From contig JAHZFC010000103.1 of NCBI GenBank assembly GCA_019421525.1, positions 1 to 7,861 of the forward strand: 7,861 nt of DNA. The letters run 5' to 3'. The translations under genes were made by a program, and so were the position numbers. The number at the start of each line of letters is the position of its first letter. Within the stretch, counting starts at the first letter, position 1. Below are positions 1 through 4,933 of this stretch, one piece after another. The stretch comes from Clostridiales bacterium. Lineage in GTDB: Bacteria; Bacillota; Clostridia; Oscillospirales; Oscillospiraceae. The notes beneath the pieces are model-generated. The model saw only the letters and a program-made list of their open reading frames with translations. It was not told the DNA's origin and did not search any database.

Positions 1-304
1 TCATGATGCCGTCGCAGTACCGGGAGAGCACCCGGGCGGTGTCCTCCACCGGCTCCCCCCGGCCGATCTGGCTGTCCTTGCCGGACAGGAACAGGGCGTG
101 CCCCCCCAGCTGGTACATGCCCACCTCGAAGGACACCCGGGTCCGGGTGGAGTTCTTCTCGAAGATCATAGCCAGGGTCTTGCCCTTCAGATAGTCGTGG
201 GCGATGCCGTGTTTCTGGCTGTATTTCATCTGGTCCGCCGTGTCCAGGATCTCCGTGATGTCCTCCCGGGACAGGTCCAGCAGCTTGAGCAGGTCTTTCT
301 GCAT
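1..304 (-). CDS. argF: Ornithine carbamoyltransferase, N-terminal part (runs off the window edge)
   Basis: ArgF transfers the carbamoyl group of carbamoyl phosphate to ornithine, giving citrulline, in the cytoplasm. About 101 residues of the N-terminal carbamoyl-phosphate-binding domain are present; the ornithine-binding half lies beyond position 1. The start is MQKDLLKLLDLSRED. The phosphate-binding signature STRTR sits at residues 52-56 within FEKNSTRTRVSFEVGM, followed by GGHALFLSG and the conserved block QIGRGEPVEDTARVLSRYCD at about 79-98. The ATG at 302-304 is preceded by AGGAG (316-320) overlapping the argD stop, so translation is probably coupled to argD across a 15-nt gap. Catabolic and anabolic enzymes (argF, arcB) share these motifs, but the biosynthetic cluster supports the anabolic role. 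Confidence 0.95.
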   Translation of the reverse strand, partial: MQKDLLKLLDLSREDITEILDTADQMKYSQKHGIAHDYLKGKTLAMIFEKNSTRTRVSFEVGMYQLGGHALFLSGKDSQIGRGEPVEDTARVLSRYCDGIM

Positions 305-315
305 TTCTTTCCACT

Positions 316-320
316 CTCCT
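316..320 (-). promoter_or_regulatory. Ribosome binding site of argF, overlapping the argD stop
   Basis: AGGAG on the minus strand shares a base with the TGA stop of argD (320-322) and lies 11 nt before the argF ATG. The overlap suggests that ribosomes ending argD help initiation on argF. Confidence 0.7.
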
Positions 321-1501
321 CACAAGTTTTCCAATGTGGCCCGGAACACCGCCAGCCCCTTGTCCATCTCCTCTTTCGTGATGGTCAGCGGCGGCAGCAG
401 CCGCAGCCCCGGCCCGGCGGTGAGGCACAGCAGCCCCCCCTGGTTCAGCCGGGCGCACAGGTCCTTGTTGGTGTACCCCTCCGCCACGTCGATGCCGATC
501 ATCAGGCCCAGCCCCCGGGTCTTGCCCAGGCAGGGCAGGGCCATTGCCTCGATGGCGTCCCGGAGATACCGCCCCTTCTCCGCCGCCTGGGCGATGGTCT
601 CGTCATCCAGGATATCCAGCACCGCACAGGCCGCGGCAGCGCACACCGGGTTCCCGCCGAAGGTGGAGCCGTGGGTACCGGGGCCCAGCACGTTCCGGCA
701 CCTCTCGTTCACCAAAAAGCCGCCCATGGGCAGGCCGCCGGCGATGCCCTTGGCGAAGGAGCAGGCGTCGGGCTGAACGCCGTACTGCTGGAAACAGAAC
801 AGCGACCCGGTGCGGCCGATGCCCGTCTGCACCTCGTCGGCCAGCAGCAGCCAGTCCCGGTCCTCACACAGCTGGGCCAGCTCCCGGACAAAGTCCCGGT
901 CCAGGGGGTACACGCCCCCCTCGCCCTGGACCAGCTCCACCAGCACGGCGCACACATCATGGCCGGCCACCTCCTGCACCCCGTCCAGAGAGGGGGCGGC
1001 GTGGCGGAACCCCTCGGTGAAGGGGAAGAAATACTGGTGGAACACGTCCTGGCCCGTGGCGGCCAGGGTGGTCACCGTCCGGCCATGGAAGGAGTTCTTC
1101 AGGGTGATGACCGTCCCCCGGCCTGGGCCGTACTTGTCAAAGGAGTACTTCCGGGCCACCTTGAGGATGCCCTCGTTGCCCTCGGCGCCGGAGTTGCCGA
1201 AGAAGGCCGCCGCCATGCCGGAGCGGGTGCACAGCTCCCGGGCCAGGCGAACATAGGGCTCGGAGTAGTAGAGGTTAGAGATGTGCCCCAGCTTGGCCGC
1301 CTGGGCGCCGATAGCCGCCTGCCACTTGGGGTGGGCGGTGCCCACCGACAGCACCCCGATGCCGGAGGCAAAGTCGATGTACTCTCTGCCCTCCAGGTCG
1401 TACAGGGTGGCCCCCTGTCCGTGGTCCATGGCGATGGGGTTGCGGCCGTAGGTCTGGATGACATACTGCTCGTCCAGCTGTTTGAGTTCTTCAAAGGTCA
1501 A
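320..1501 (-). CDS. argD: Acetylornithine aminotransferase, TTG start
   Basis: ArgD is a PLP-dependent class-III aminotransferase converting N-acetylglutamate semialdehyde plus glutamate to N-acetylornithine. From the TTG start at 1499-1501 the protein is 393 residues, the normal family length. Visible motifs are the cofactor phosphate-binding region GNSGAEGNEG (102-111), the PLP-ring aspartate in LLLADEVQTGIGRTG (D222), the Schiff-base lysine in SFAKGIAGGLPMGG (K251), HGSTFGGNP (277-285) and the substrate arginine region GLRLLPPLTIT (about 366-375). The frame stays open to 1675, but that extension lies in hairpin repeats and resembles no protein. AGGAGGG at 1509-1515 lies 7 nt before the TTG and fixes the start. 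Succinylornithine or ornithine aminotransferase activity cannot be excluded, but the cluster indicates argD. It is separated from argB by an unusual 1-kb element. Confidence 0.95.
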   Translation of the reverse strand: MTFEELKQLDEQYVIQTYGRNPIAMDHGQGATLYDLEGREYIDFASGIGVLSVGTAHPKWQAAIGAQAAKLGHISNLYYSEPYVRLARELCTRSGMAAAFFGNSGAEGNEGILKVARKYSFDKYGPGRGTVITLKNSFHGRTVTTLAATGQDVFHQYFFPFTEGFRHAAPSLDGVQEVAGHDVCAVLVELVQGEGGVYPLDRDFVRELAQLCEDRDWLLLADEVQTGIGRTGSLFCFQQYGVQPDACSFAKGIAGGLPMGGFLVNERCRNVLGPGTHGSTFGGNPVCAAAACAVLDILDDETIAQAAEKGRYLRDAIEAMALPCLGKTRGLGLMIGIDVAEGYTNKDLCARLNQGGLLCLTAGPGLRLLPPLTITKEEMDKGLAVFRATLENL

Positions 1502-1508
1502 GGGTGAT

Positions 1509-1515
1509 CCCTCCT
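1509..1515 (-). promoter_or_regulatory. Strong ribosome binding site deciding the argD TTG start
   Basis: AGGAGGG, complementary to the 16S 3' end, sits 7 nt upstream of TTG at 1499-1501. No ATG or GTG in frame is nearly as well placed, and TTG begins the expected TFEELKQLDEQYV N-terminus. Confidence 0.8.
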
Positions 1516-1524
1516 GTGTGTCGT

Positions 1525-1541
1525 CAAGTGCTGCGTACTTG
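1525..1541. repeat. Small hairpin nearest the argD start
   Basis: CAAGT and ACTTG form a 5-bp stem around a 7-nt spacer (extendable by G-T pairing on the plus strand). It lies 10 nt upstream of the argD ribosome binding site in the transcript. Confidence 0.45.
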
Positions 1542-1552
1542 AAACGCTTTAT

Positions 1553-1571
1553 CCAAAGGCTTTGCCTTTGG
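1553..1571. repeat. Perfect hairpin, 8-bp stem, 3-nt loop
   Basis: CCAAAGGC-TTT-GCCTTTGG. A related word, GGCTTTGCC, recurs at 1581-1589. Confidence 0.75.
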
Positions 1572-1599
1572 GAAATGTCAGGCTTTGCCCGAGGTTGAG

Positions 1600-1625
1600 G
1601 TACTTTTTGCCCCTGCAAAAAGTAC
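1600..1625. repeat. Perfect hairpin, 11-bp stem, 4-nt loop
   Basis: GTACTTTTTGC-CCCT-GCAAAAAGTAC. The T-run is inside the stem, not after it, so this is not a standard intrinsic terminator in either direction. Confidence 0.85.
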
Positions 1626-1632
1626 GCAAAAG

Positions 1633-1652
1633 CCAAGGGCTGTCGCCCTTGG
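1633..1652. repeat. Perfect hairpin, 8-bp stem, 4-nt loop
   Basis: CCAAGGGC-TGTC-GCCCTTGG, directly following the previous hairpin in the array. Confidence 0.75.
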
Positions 1653-1679
1653 GAAGTGGCCTTTCCCGACCACATTTCT

Positions 1680-1692
1680 TTTGACGGTCAAA
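1680..1692. repeat. Short palindrome TTTGAC-G-GTCAAA
   Basis: Six-base arms around one central base. It abuts the next hairpin without a spacer. It could be a short protein site, but nothing identifies a binder. Confidence 0.5.
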
Positions 1693-1711
1693 GCAAGGGT
1701 GGCACCCTTGC
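1693..1711. repeat. Left copy of outer shared hairpin (8-bp stem)
   Basis: GCAAGGGT-GGC-ACCCTTGC. Its inverted counterpart is at 2420-2438; including flanking bases, 21 of 23 positions agree between the two copies. Confidence 0.85.
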
Positions 1712-1719
1712 AACCATAT

Positions 1720-1736
1720 GAGGCCCAGCGGGCCTC
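1720..1736. repeat. Left copy of GAGGCCC hairpin (7-bp stem)
   Basis: GAGGCCC-AGC-GGGCCTC. The mirror copy at 2394-2411 keeps the stem exactly and has a different loop. Confidence 0.8.
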
Positions 1737-1745
1737 GCGGCCTCT

Positions 1746-1762
1746 GCCAGGTTCCGCCTGGC
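1746..1762. repeat. Hairpin with 6-bp stem, present on the left half only
   Basis: GCCAGG-TTCCG-CCTGGC. No counterpart is evident at the mirror position in the right half. Confidence 0.6.
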
Positions 1763-1767
1763 GGCGA

Positions 1768-1795
1768 CCTACTTTCTGTGCGCACAGAAAGTAGG
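1768..1795. repeat. Perfect 28-nt palindrome, left ACTTTCT hairpin
   Basis: CCTACTTTCTGTGC is followed immediately by its exact complement. It corresponds to the hairpin at 2359-2388, sharing the ACTTTCT/AGAAAGT stem core but with three different, still complementary, flanking base pairs. Confidence 0.85.
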
Positions 1796-1805
1796 CAAAG
1801 ATGCG

Positions 1806-1861
1806 CTTAGGGGCACAAATCAGGCGGGCGAAGGCCGCGCCCTTATGATTTGCCCCCTAAG
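1806..1861. repeat. Long imperfect hairpin of about 56 nt
   Basis: CTTAGGGG-CAAATCA pairs with TGATTTG-CCCCTAAG with small bulges. An inner GGGCG/CGCCC stem (from 1826) forms the apex. The right half has an unrelated hairpin (2213-2242) in the same relative slot. Confidence 0.75.
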
Positions 1862-1863
1862 GA

Positions 1864-1882
1864 CCCCCATTTTTTACGGGGG
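1864..1882. repeat. Left inner C5/G5 hairpin with T-rich loop
   Basis: CCCCC and GGGGG enclose ATTTTTTAC. The flanks GGACCCCC and GGGGGCCCA are shared in inverted orientation with 2151-2168, so this is one of the paired modules of the foldback. Confidence 0.75.
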
Positions 1883-1952
1883 CCCAGGATAGGGTAGTGC
1901 ACCGGCCTATTTCCGGCGCTGGGGTAAACCGACACTCTCCGCCCCTAATTCC

Positions 1953-2084
1953 CGCTGCCGCTCCGCTGGTGATCGTAGGACCCCGCCGGGCCCTCGGGGC
2001 ACGCCTGACTTCAGCAAATGCCCGCATTAGGCGCTCTACCGTGGGCCGCCAGCAGTGCTACTCTGGAATGCATCAGCGGCAGCG
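1953..2084. repeat. Core inverted pair of the foldback element
   Basis: CGCTGCCGCT (1953-1962) and AGCGGCAGCG (2075-2084) are exact 10-bp inverted copies. CGCCT (2002-2006) and AGGCG (2029-2033), and AATGC/GCATT (2017-2028), nest inside them. Their midpoints fall at 2017-2023, close to those of the inner C5/G5 hairpins. Confidence 0.55.
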
Positions 2085-2115
2085 AAAAGCGGCGCTTCGT
2101 GTGTCCTGACTTTGC

Positions 2116-2136
2116 GCGCCGGATGGGGTTCGGCGC
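2116..2136. repeat. GCGCCG hairpin, 6-bp stem, 9-nt loop
   Basis: GCGCCG-GATGGGGTT-CGGCGC. A degraded counterpart with GCACCGG..CCGGCGC lies near 1899-1920 on the other side of the symmetry centre. Confidence 0.6.
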
Positions 2137-2150
2137 ATTATTTGGATGGG

Positions 2151-2168
2151 CCCCCGTAAAACCGGGGG
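2151..2168. repeat. Right inner C5/G5 hairpin
   Basis: CCCCCG-TAAAAC-CGGGGG, a perfect 6-bp stem. It is the inverted counterpart of 1864-1882, including the outer GGGCCC and TCC flanks. Confidence 0.75.
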
Positions 2169-2212
2169 TCCGGGGGAAAGGACGCTAAGGACCTAGGCCA
2201 CTCGGCTGGGGG

Positions 2213-2242
2213 CCCCACAAAGGCCAAGCGGCCTTTGTGGGG
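2213..2242. repeat. Perfect 13-bp hairpin with 4-nt loop
   Basis: CCCCACAAAGGCC-AAGC-GGCCTTTGTGGGG, the longest uninterrupted looped stem in the window. No T-run follows on either strand, so it is not a typical rho-independent terminator. Confidence 0.85.
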
Positions 2243-2243
2243 A

Positions 2244-2318
2244 GAGGACGAGCAAGGGAGCGAACGTAATTTTCGCCGTCAGGCGGAAATGGAGTGGAGC
2301 GGACTTTGCGAGGACGAG
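2244..2318. repeat. Segment bounded by GAGGACGAG direct repeats, right half only
   Basis: GAGGACGAG occurs at 2244-2252 and again at 2310-2318. The intervening 57 nt have no counterpart in the left half and help explain why the right half is longer. An insertion with a 9-bp duplication is possible but unproven. Confidence 0.4.
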
Positions 2319-2358
2319 GTGGCCGTAGTCCGCCGCGGACGTCCCCCGGCGATCCTTT

Positions 2359-2388
2359 GGTGACTTTCTGATCGCTTAGAAAGTCACC
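2359..2388. repeat. Right ACTTTCT hairpin, 11-bp stem
   Basis: GGTGACTTTCT-GATCGCTT-AGAAAGTCACC. It is the inverted counterpart of 1768-1795 with compensating changes in the outer stem. It is preceded by a short GTCCGC-C-GCGGAC palindrome at 2328-2340. Confidence 0.85.
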
Positions 2389-2393
2389 CGCCG

Positions 2394-2411
2394 GAGGCCC
2401 TGGCGGGCCTC
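2394..2411. repeat. Right copy of GAGGCCC hairpin
   Basis: GAGGCCC-TGGC-GGGCCTC. An alternative overlapping stem, CCCGCC (2387-2392) with GGCGGG (2402-2407), is mutually exclusive with it. Confidence 0.75.
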
Positions 2412-2419
2412 AAGTGGTT

Positions 2420-2438
2420 GCAAGGGCCCCACCCTTGC
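2420..2438. repeat. Right copy of outer shared hairpin
   Basis: GCAAGGG-CCCCA-CCCTTGC, 7-bp stem, inverted counterpart of 1693-1711. From here to the argB stop (2439-2576) the DNA is GC-rich; I see only a small CGGGC-TTC-GCCCG hairpin at 2504-2516 and no gene. Confidence 0.8.
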
Positions 2439-2576
2439 TGGCGCTGTCACGCTGCGCGCCCTCCGCGACGGTCGCCTTCCCTGCGACTCCGGGCAGATCC
2501 GGCCGGGCTTCGCCCGCCCTGGGTCATGCCCGTCGCTCCGGTCCAGGCTCCCTGCTCCCGGGCGCTCCGCGCTTCT

Positions 2577-3434
2577 TTATTGCACCAGCATGGTGCCCAC
2601 GCCGGCGTCGCTGAGCAGCTCGATCAAAATGGAGTGGGCGATCCGCCCGTCCAGGATGACGGTGGAGTGCACCCCGGAGCGCACCGCCTCCACCGCGCAG
2701 TCGATCTTGGGGATCATGCCCCCCTTGATCACCCCGTCCTTGATCAGGCCGGGGATCTCGCTGACCCGGGCCTGGTGGATCAGAGTCTCCTCATCCGCCG
2801 GGTCCCGGAGCAGCCCCCGCACATCGGTGAGCAGCATGAGCTTCTCCGCCCTAAGGGCCACCGCCAGCTTGGCCGCGGCAGTGTCCGCGTTGATGTTGTA
2901 GGCGGTCGGTCCGTCCACCCCCTGGGCCACGGTGGACACCACGGGGATGTAGCCGCTGTTCAGGCTGTCCACCACCATCTGGGGATCCACCTTCAGGATC
3001 TCCCCCACCAGGCCGTATTTTGGATCCAGCTGGGCCGCCTGGAACAGGCTCCCGTCCATGCCGCACAGCCCCACGGCCCGGCCGCCCCGGCGGTCGATGA
3101 GGGCAACCAGGTCCTTGTTCACCTTGCCGCACAGCACCTGCTGGACCACGTCCATGGTCTCCGCGTCGGTGTAGCGCAGGCCGTCCACGAACCGGGACTG
3201 CTTTCCGATCTTCTGGAGCATCTCGTTGATCTCCGGTCCGCCGCCGTGGACCACCACCACATGGATGCCCACCAGACTGAGCAGCACGATGTCGGAGATC
3301 ACCGCCTGGCGCAGCTCCTCGGACACCATGGCGTTTCCGCCGTATTTGACCACGATGGTCTTTCCGTTGTACTTTTGGATGTAGGGCAGGGCCTCCGCCA
3401 GCACCTGGGCCCGGTCCACCAAAGAATAGCTCAT
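2577..3434 (-). CDS. argB: Acetylglutamate kinase, probably arginine-inhibited type
   Basis: ArgB phosphorylates N-acetylglutamate at the gamma-carboxyl with ATP, the controlled step in pathways that recycle acetyl groups through ArgJ. The 285-residue protein has the amino-acid-kinase fold signatures: VVKYGGNAM (K30, G32-G33), the glycine-rich VVVHGGGPEIN (60-70), substrate residues around R87, NINADTAAAKLA (180-191), LLTDVRGLL (201-209) and GGMIPKIDCA with K243. An N-terminal helix ahead of the core (RAQVLAEALPYIQKYNGKT, 8-26) and the C-terminal HSILIELLSDAGVGTM block (E272, G278) match the class of hexameric, arginine-sensitive kinases, so feedback inhibition is likely (inference from the family). 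The ATG at 3432-3434 has AAAGGTG at 3442-3448, 7 nt upstream. It follows argJ after a 186-nt spacer containing a long palindrome. Confidence 0.97.
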   Translation of the reverse strand: MSYSLVDRAQVLAEALPYIQKYNGKTIVVKYGGNAMVSEELRQAVISDIVLLSLVGIHVVVVHGGGPEINEMLQKIGKQSRFVDGLRYTDAETMDVVQQVLCGKVNKDLVALIDRRGGRAVGLCGMDGSLFQAAQLDPKYGLVGEILKVDPQMVVDSLNSGYIPVVSTVAQGVDGPTAYNINADTAAAKLAVALRAEKLMLLTDVRGLLRDPADEETLIHQARVSEIPGLIKDGVIKGGMIPKIDCAVEAVRSGVHSTVILDGRIAHSILIELLSDAGVGTMLVQ

Positions 3435-3441
3435 TCCAAAA

Positions 3442-3448
3442 CACCTTT
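3442..3448 (-). promoter_or_regulatory. Ribosome binding site of argB
   Basis: AAAGGTG lies 7 nt before the ATG at 3432-3434, supporting that start. Confidence 0.6.
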
Positions 3449-3520
3449 GCTTTTCAAATCAGAGTACCGCTGTCCCGGCCCTCAAATGCAGGCACGAAGC
3501 TGGGACGCTGCGAAGGCCAT

Positions 3521-3622
3521 GAGCCGCAGGTGAAATTTCGTCAGGCGAGGCGGCGCGGCGCAGACAGTACCGCGTGTACGGCAAGCCGCGCCAACGAAGC
3601 CCGGCGGAATTTTCACCGGCTC
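3521..3622. repeat. About 100-nt imperfect palindrome between argJ and argB
   Basis: The arms GAGCCGCAGGTGAAA and TTTCACCGGCTC form the base of a long foldback. GGCGCGGC (3552-3559) with GCCGCGCC (3585-3592) forms a perfect 8-bp middle stem, and GTAC (3567-3570) with GTAC (3576-3579) the tip. Its right end overlaps the argJ stop codon (3621-3623). It could stabilise the mRNA 3' end, attenuate read-through or be a dispersed REP-like repeat. There is no T-run typical of a terminator. The remaining spacer towards argB (3435-3520) holds only a weak GTCCC..GGGAC pair and the argB ribosome binding site. Confidence 0.75.
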
Positions 3623-4874
3623 AGGAGCGATAGTCGCCGTTGATCCTCACATAGTCATAGGTCAGATCGCAGCCCCAGCAGGTGGCCTCGTGGTCCCCCT
3701 CGTTGAGGCAGATGTCGATGACCACCTCGTCCTGGGAGAGGATCTTCTTGGCCAGCTCCTCGTCGAACTCCAGGCCGGTGCCCTTCTCGCACACCAGGAT
3801 CTCCCCCTGGATGGAGGAAAACTTCACGTCCACATACTCCGGGCGGAAGGGGGCCTTGGAGTAGCCCATGGCGCACAGCACCCGGCCCCAGTTGGCGTCC
3901 GCCCCGAACATGGCCGCCTTCACCAGGGAGGAGCCCACCACTGCCTTGGCAAGGCGCTCGGCGCTCTCCTCGCTGCGGGCCTTGCGGACGGTGCACGTCA
4001 CCAGCCGGGAGGCGCCCTCCCCGTCGGCGGCGATGGAGCGGGCCATCTGCTCGCACACCTGGCGCAGGGCCTTGGCGAAGATGGAGAAGTCGTCGTCCTT
4101 CCACTCGATCTGGCTGTTGCCCGCCATGCCGTTGGCCAGCACCACGCACATGTCGTTGGTGGAGGTGTCCCCGTCCACCGTCACCCGGTTGAAGGTCCGG
4201 GGGACGATCTCGTGGAGGGCCTCGGCGAGCATGTCGCTGGTGATGGCGCAGTCGGTGGTGATGAAGCACAGCATAGTGCCCATGTTGGGGTGGATCATGC
4301 CGGAGCCCTTGGCGATGGCCCCGATGGTCACCCGCTGGCCGCCGATGGTGACGGAGACGGCGGTCTCCTTTTTCACCGTGTCGGTGGTCATGATGGCGGT
4401 GGCGGCCGCGTCAGAGCCGTCAGCGCTCAGGGCGGACACCAGGCCGGGCATCCCCTTTTCGATGGCGGCGATGTTCAGGGTCTGGCCGATGACCCCGGTG
4501 GAGGCCACCACGAAGTCGCTGGCCTTCAGCCCCGCGGCCTGGGCGGCCAGCTCGCACATGCGCTCGGCATTCTCATGGCTCATGGGGGCGCAGGCGTTGG
4601 CGTTGCCCGAGTTGGCGATCACCCCCCGGCACACCCCGTCCTCCAGGTGGCCCATGGTCACATAGATGGGGGCGGCCTTCACCCGGTTGAGGGTGTACAC
4701 CGCTGCCGCGGCACACTCACAGTCGGACAAGATCATGGCCAGGTCGTTTTTCCCTCTGGCGGAGGGCAGGACAGTCTGGGGCGCGTCGGCGTGGCCATTC
4801 TTCACGCCGCAGCAGACCCCTGCGGCCTTGAACCCCTTGGGGGCGCATACGCCGCCCGAGATCTCTTTCAGCAT
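3621..4874 (-). CDS. argJ: Bifunctional glutamate N-acetyltransferase / ornithine acetyltransferase
   Basis: ArgJ moves the acetyl group from N-acetylornithine to glutamate, closing the cyclic pathway; bifunctional members also use acetyl-CoA. The protein is 417 residues from the chosen ATG. Motifs are the N-terminus EISGGVCAPKGFKAAGV, ANSGNANAC (87-95), the oxyanion-hole STGVIGQ (125-131), KGSGMIHPNMGTML (189-202) and the C-terminus DYVRINGDYRS. Family members self-cleave before the threonine of this last motif (here T200) to give alpha and beta chains; the residue before it is Gly rather than the usual Ala. An upstream in-frame ATG at 4887-4889 adds MRDTV, but the internal ATG (4872-4874) has GAGGG 8 nt upstream and gives the usual family start. 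Argument for bifunctionality is only the apparent lack of argA here. Confidence 0.95.
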   Translation of the reverse strand: MLKEISGGVCAPKGFKAAGVCCGVKNGHADAPQTVLPSARGKNDLAMILSDCECAAAAVYTLNRVKAAPIYVTMGHLEDGVCRGVIANSGNANACAPMSHENAERMCELAAQAAGLKASDFVVASTGVIGQTLNIAAIEKGMPGLVSALSADGSDAAATAIMTTDTVKKETAVSVTIGGQRVTIGAIAKGSGMIHPNMGTMLCFITTDCAITSDMLAEALHEIVPRTFNRVTVDGDTSTNDMCVVLANGMAGNSQIEWKDDDFSIFAKALRQVCEQMARSIAADGEGASRLVTCTVRKARSEESAERLAKAVVGSSLVKAAMFGADANWGRVLCAMGYSKAPFRPEYVDVKFSSIQGEILVCEKGTGLEFDEELAKKILSQDEVVIDICLNEGDHEATCWGCDLTYDYVRINGDYRS

Positions 4875-4882
4875 CACGGTAT

Positions 4883-4887
4883 CCCTC
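4883..4887 (-). promoter_or_regulatory. Ribosome binding site favouring the inner argJ start
   Basis: GAGGG lies 8 nt before the ATG at 4872-4874. The outer ATG (4887-4889) has its nearest purine-rich run (GGAGG) 18 nt away, inside a small GGCGG/CCGCC hairpin at 4902-4919. Confidence 0.5.
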
Positions 4888-4933
4888 ATTTCATATCATC
4901 GGGCGGAGCCTCCCCCGCCATTTTACGTTCCAA

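Larger units (their letters stand above)
1525..2438. repeat. Non-coding hairpin-dense foldback element between argB and argD
   Basis: This stretch carries no credible gene: the reading frames crossing it are short, lack placed ribosome binding sites and encode low-complexity Arg/Pro/Ala-rich products. It is instead packed with short perfect inverted repeats, listed separately. The two outer parts are diverged inverted copies. Read inward from 1693 and, on the other strand, from 2438, both show GCAAGGGTGG..CCCTTGCAACCA, then TGAGGCCC..GGGCCTC, then an ACTTTCT..AGAAAGT hairpin, then GGACCCCC..TTTTACGGGGGCCCA. Inverted pairs continue to a centre near 2018. I see no transposase, CRISPR pattern, tRNA or clear terminator. 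It could be a foldback or REP/BIME-like mobile repeat, or a structured RNA in the operon transcript. I do not recognise a named family. Confidence 0.75.

Noticed and set aside
98..1507. Long plus-strand open frame of 469 codons opposite argD
   Set aside because: It is antisense to a clear ArgD, is rich in Gln, His, Gly and Val as GC-rich antisense frames are, and has no recognisable domain.
1673..1675. ATG as the argD start
   Set aside because: It lacks a ribosome binding site, adds 58 residues of repeat-encoded sequence and ignores the AGGAGGG-TTG arrangement at 1499-1515.
1897..2109. Possible 70-residue plus-strand gene in the argB-argD interval
   Set aside because: No ribosome binding site, arginine-rich low-complexity product, and it overlaps the symmetric core of the foldback element.
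2213..2242. Intrinsic transcription terminator
   Set aside because: The stem is strong, but no T-run follows on either strand. The hairpins at 1600-1625 and 7370-7390 fail for the same reason.
1525..2438. CRISPR array
   Set aside because: The repeats are inverted within each unit and differ from unit to unit. There are no identical direct repeats separated by uniform spacers and no cas genes.
1502..2576. tRNA, T-box leader or riboswitch
   Set aside because: I found no tRNA cloverleaf with a TTCRA arm, no T-box TGGNACCGCG-like motif and no riboswitch core that I recognise. A structured RNA of another type remains possible.
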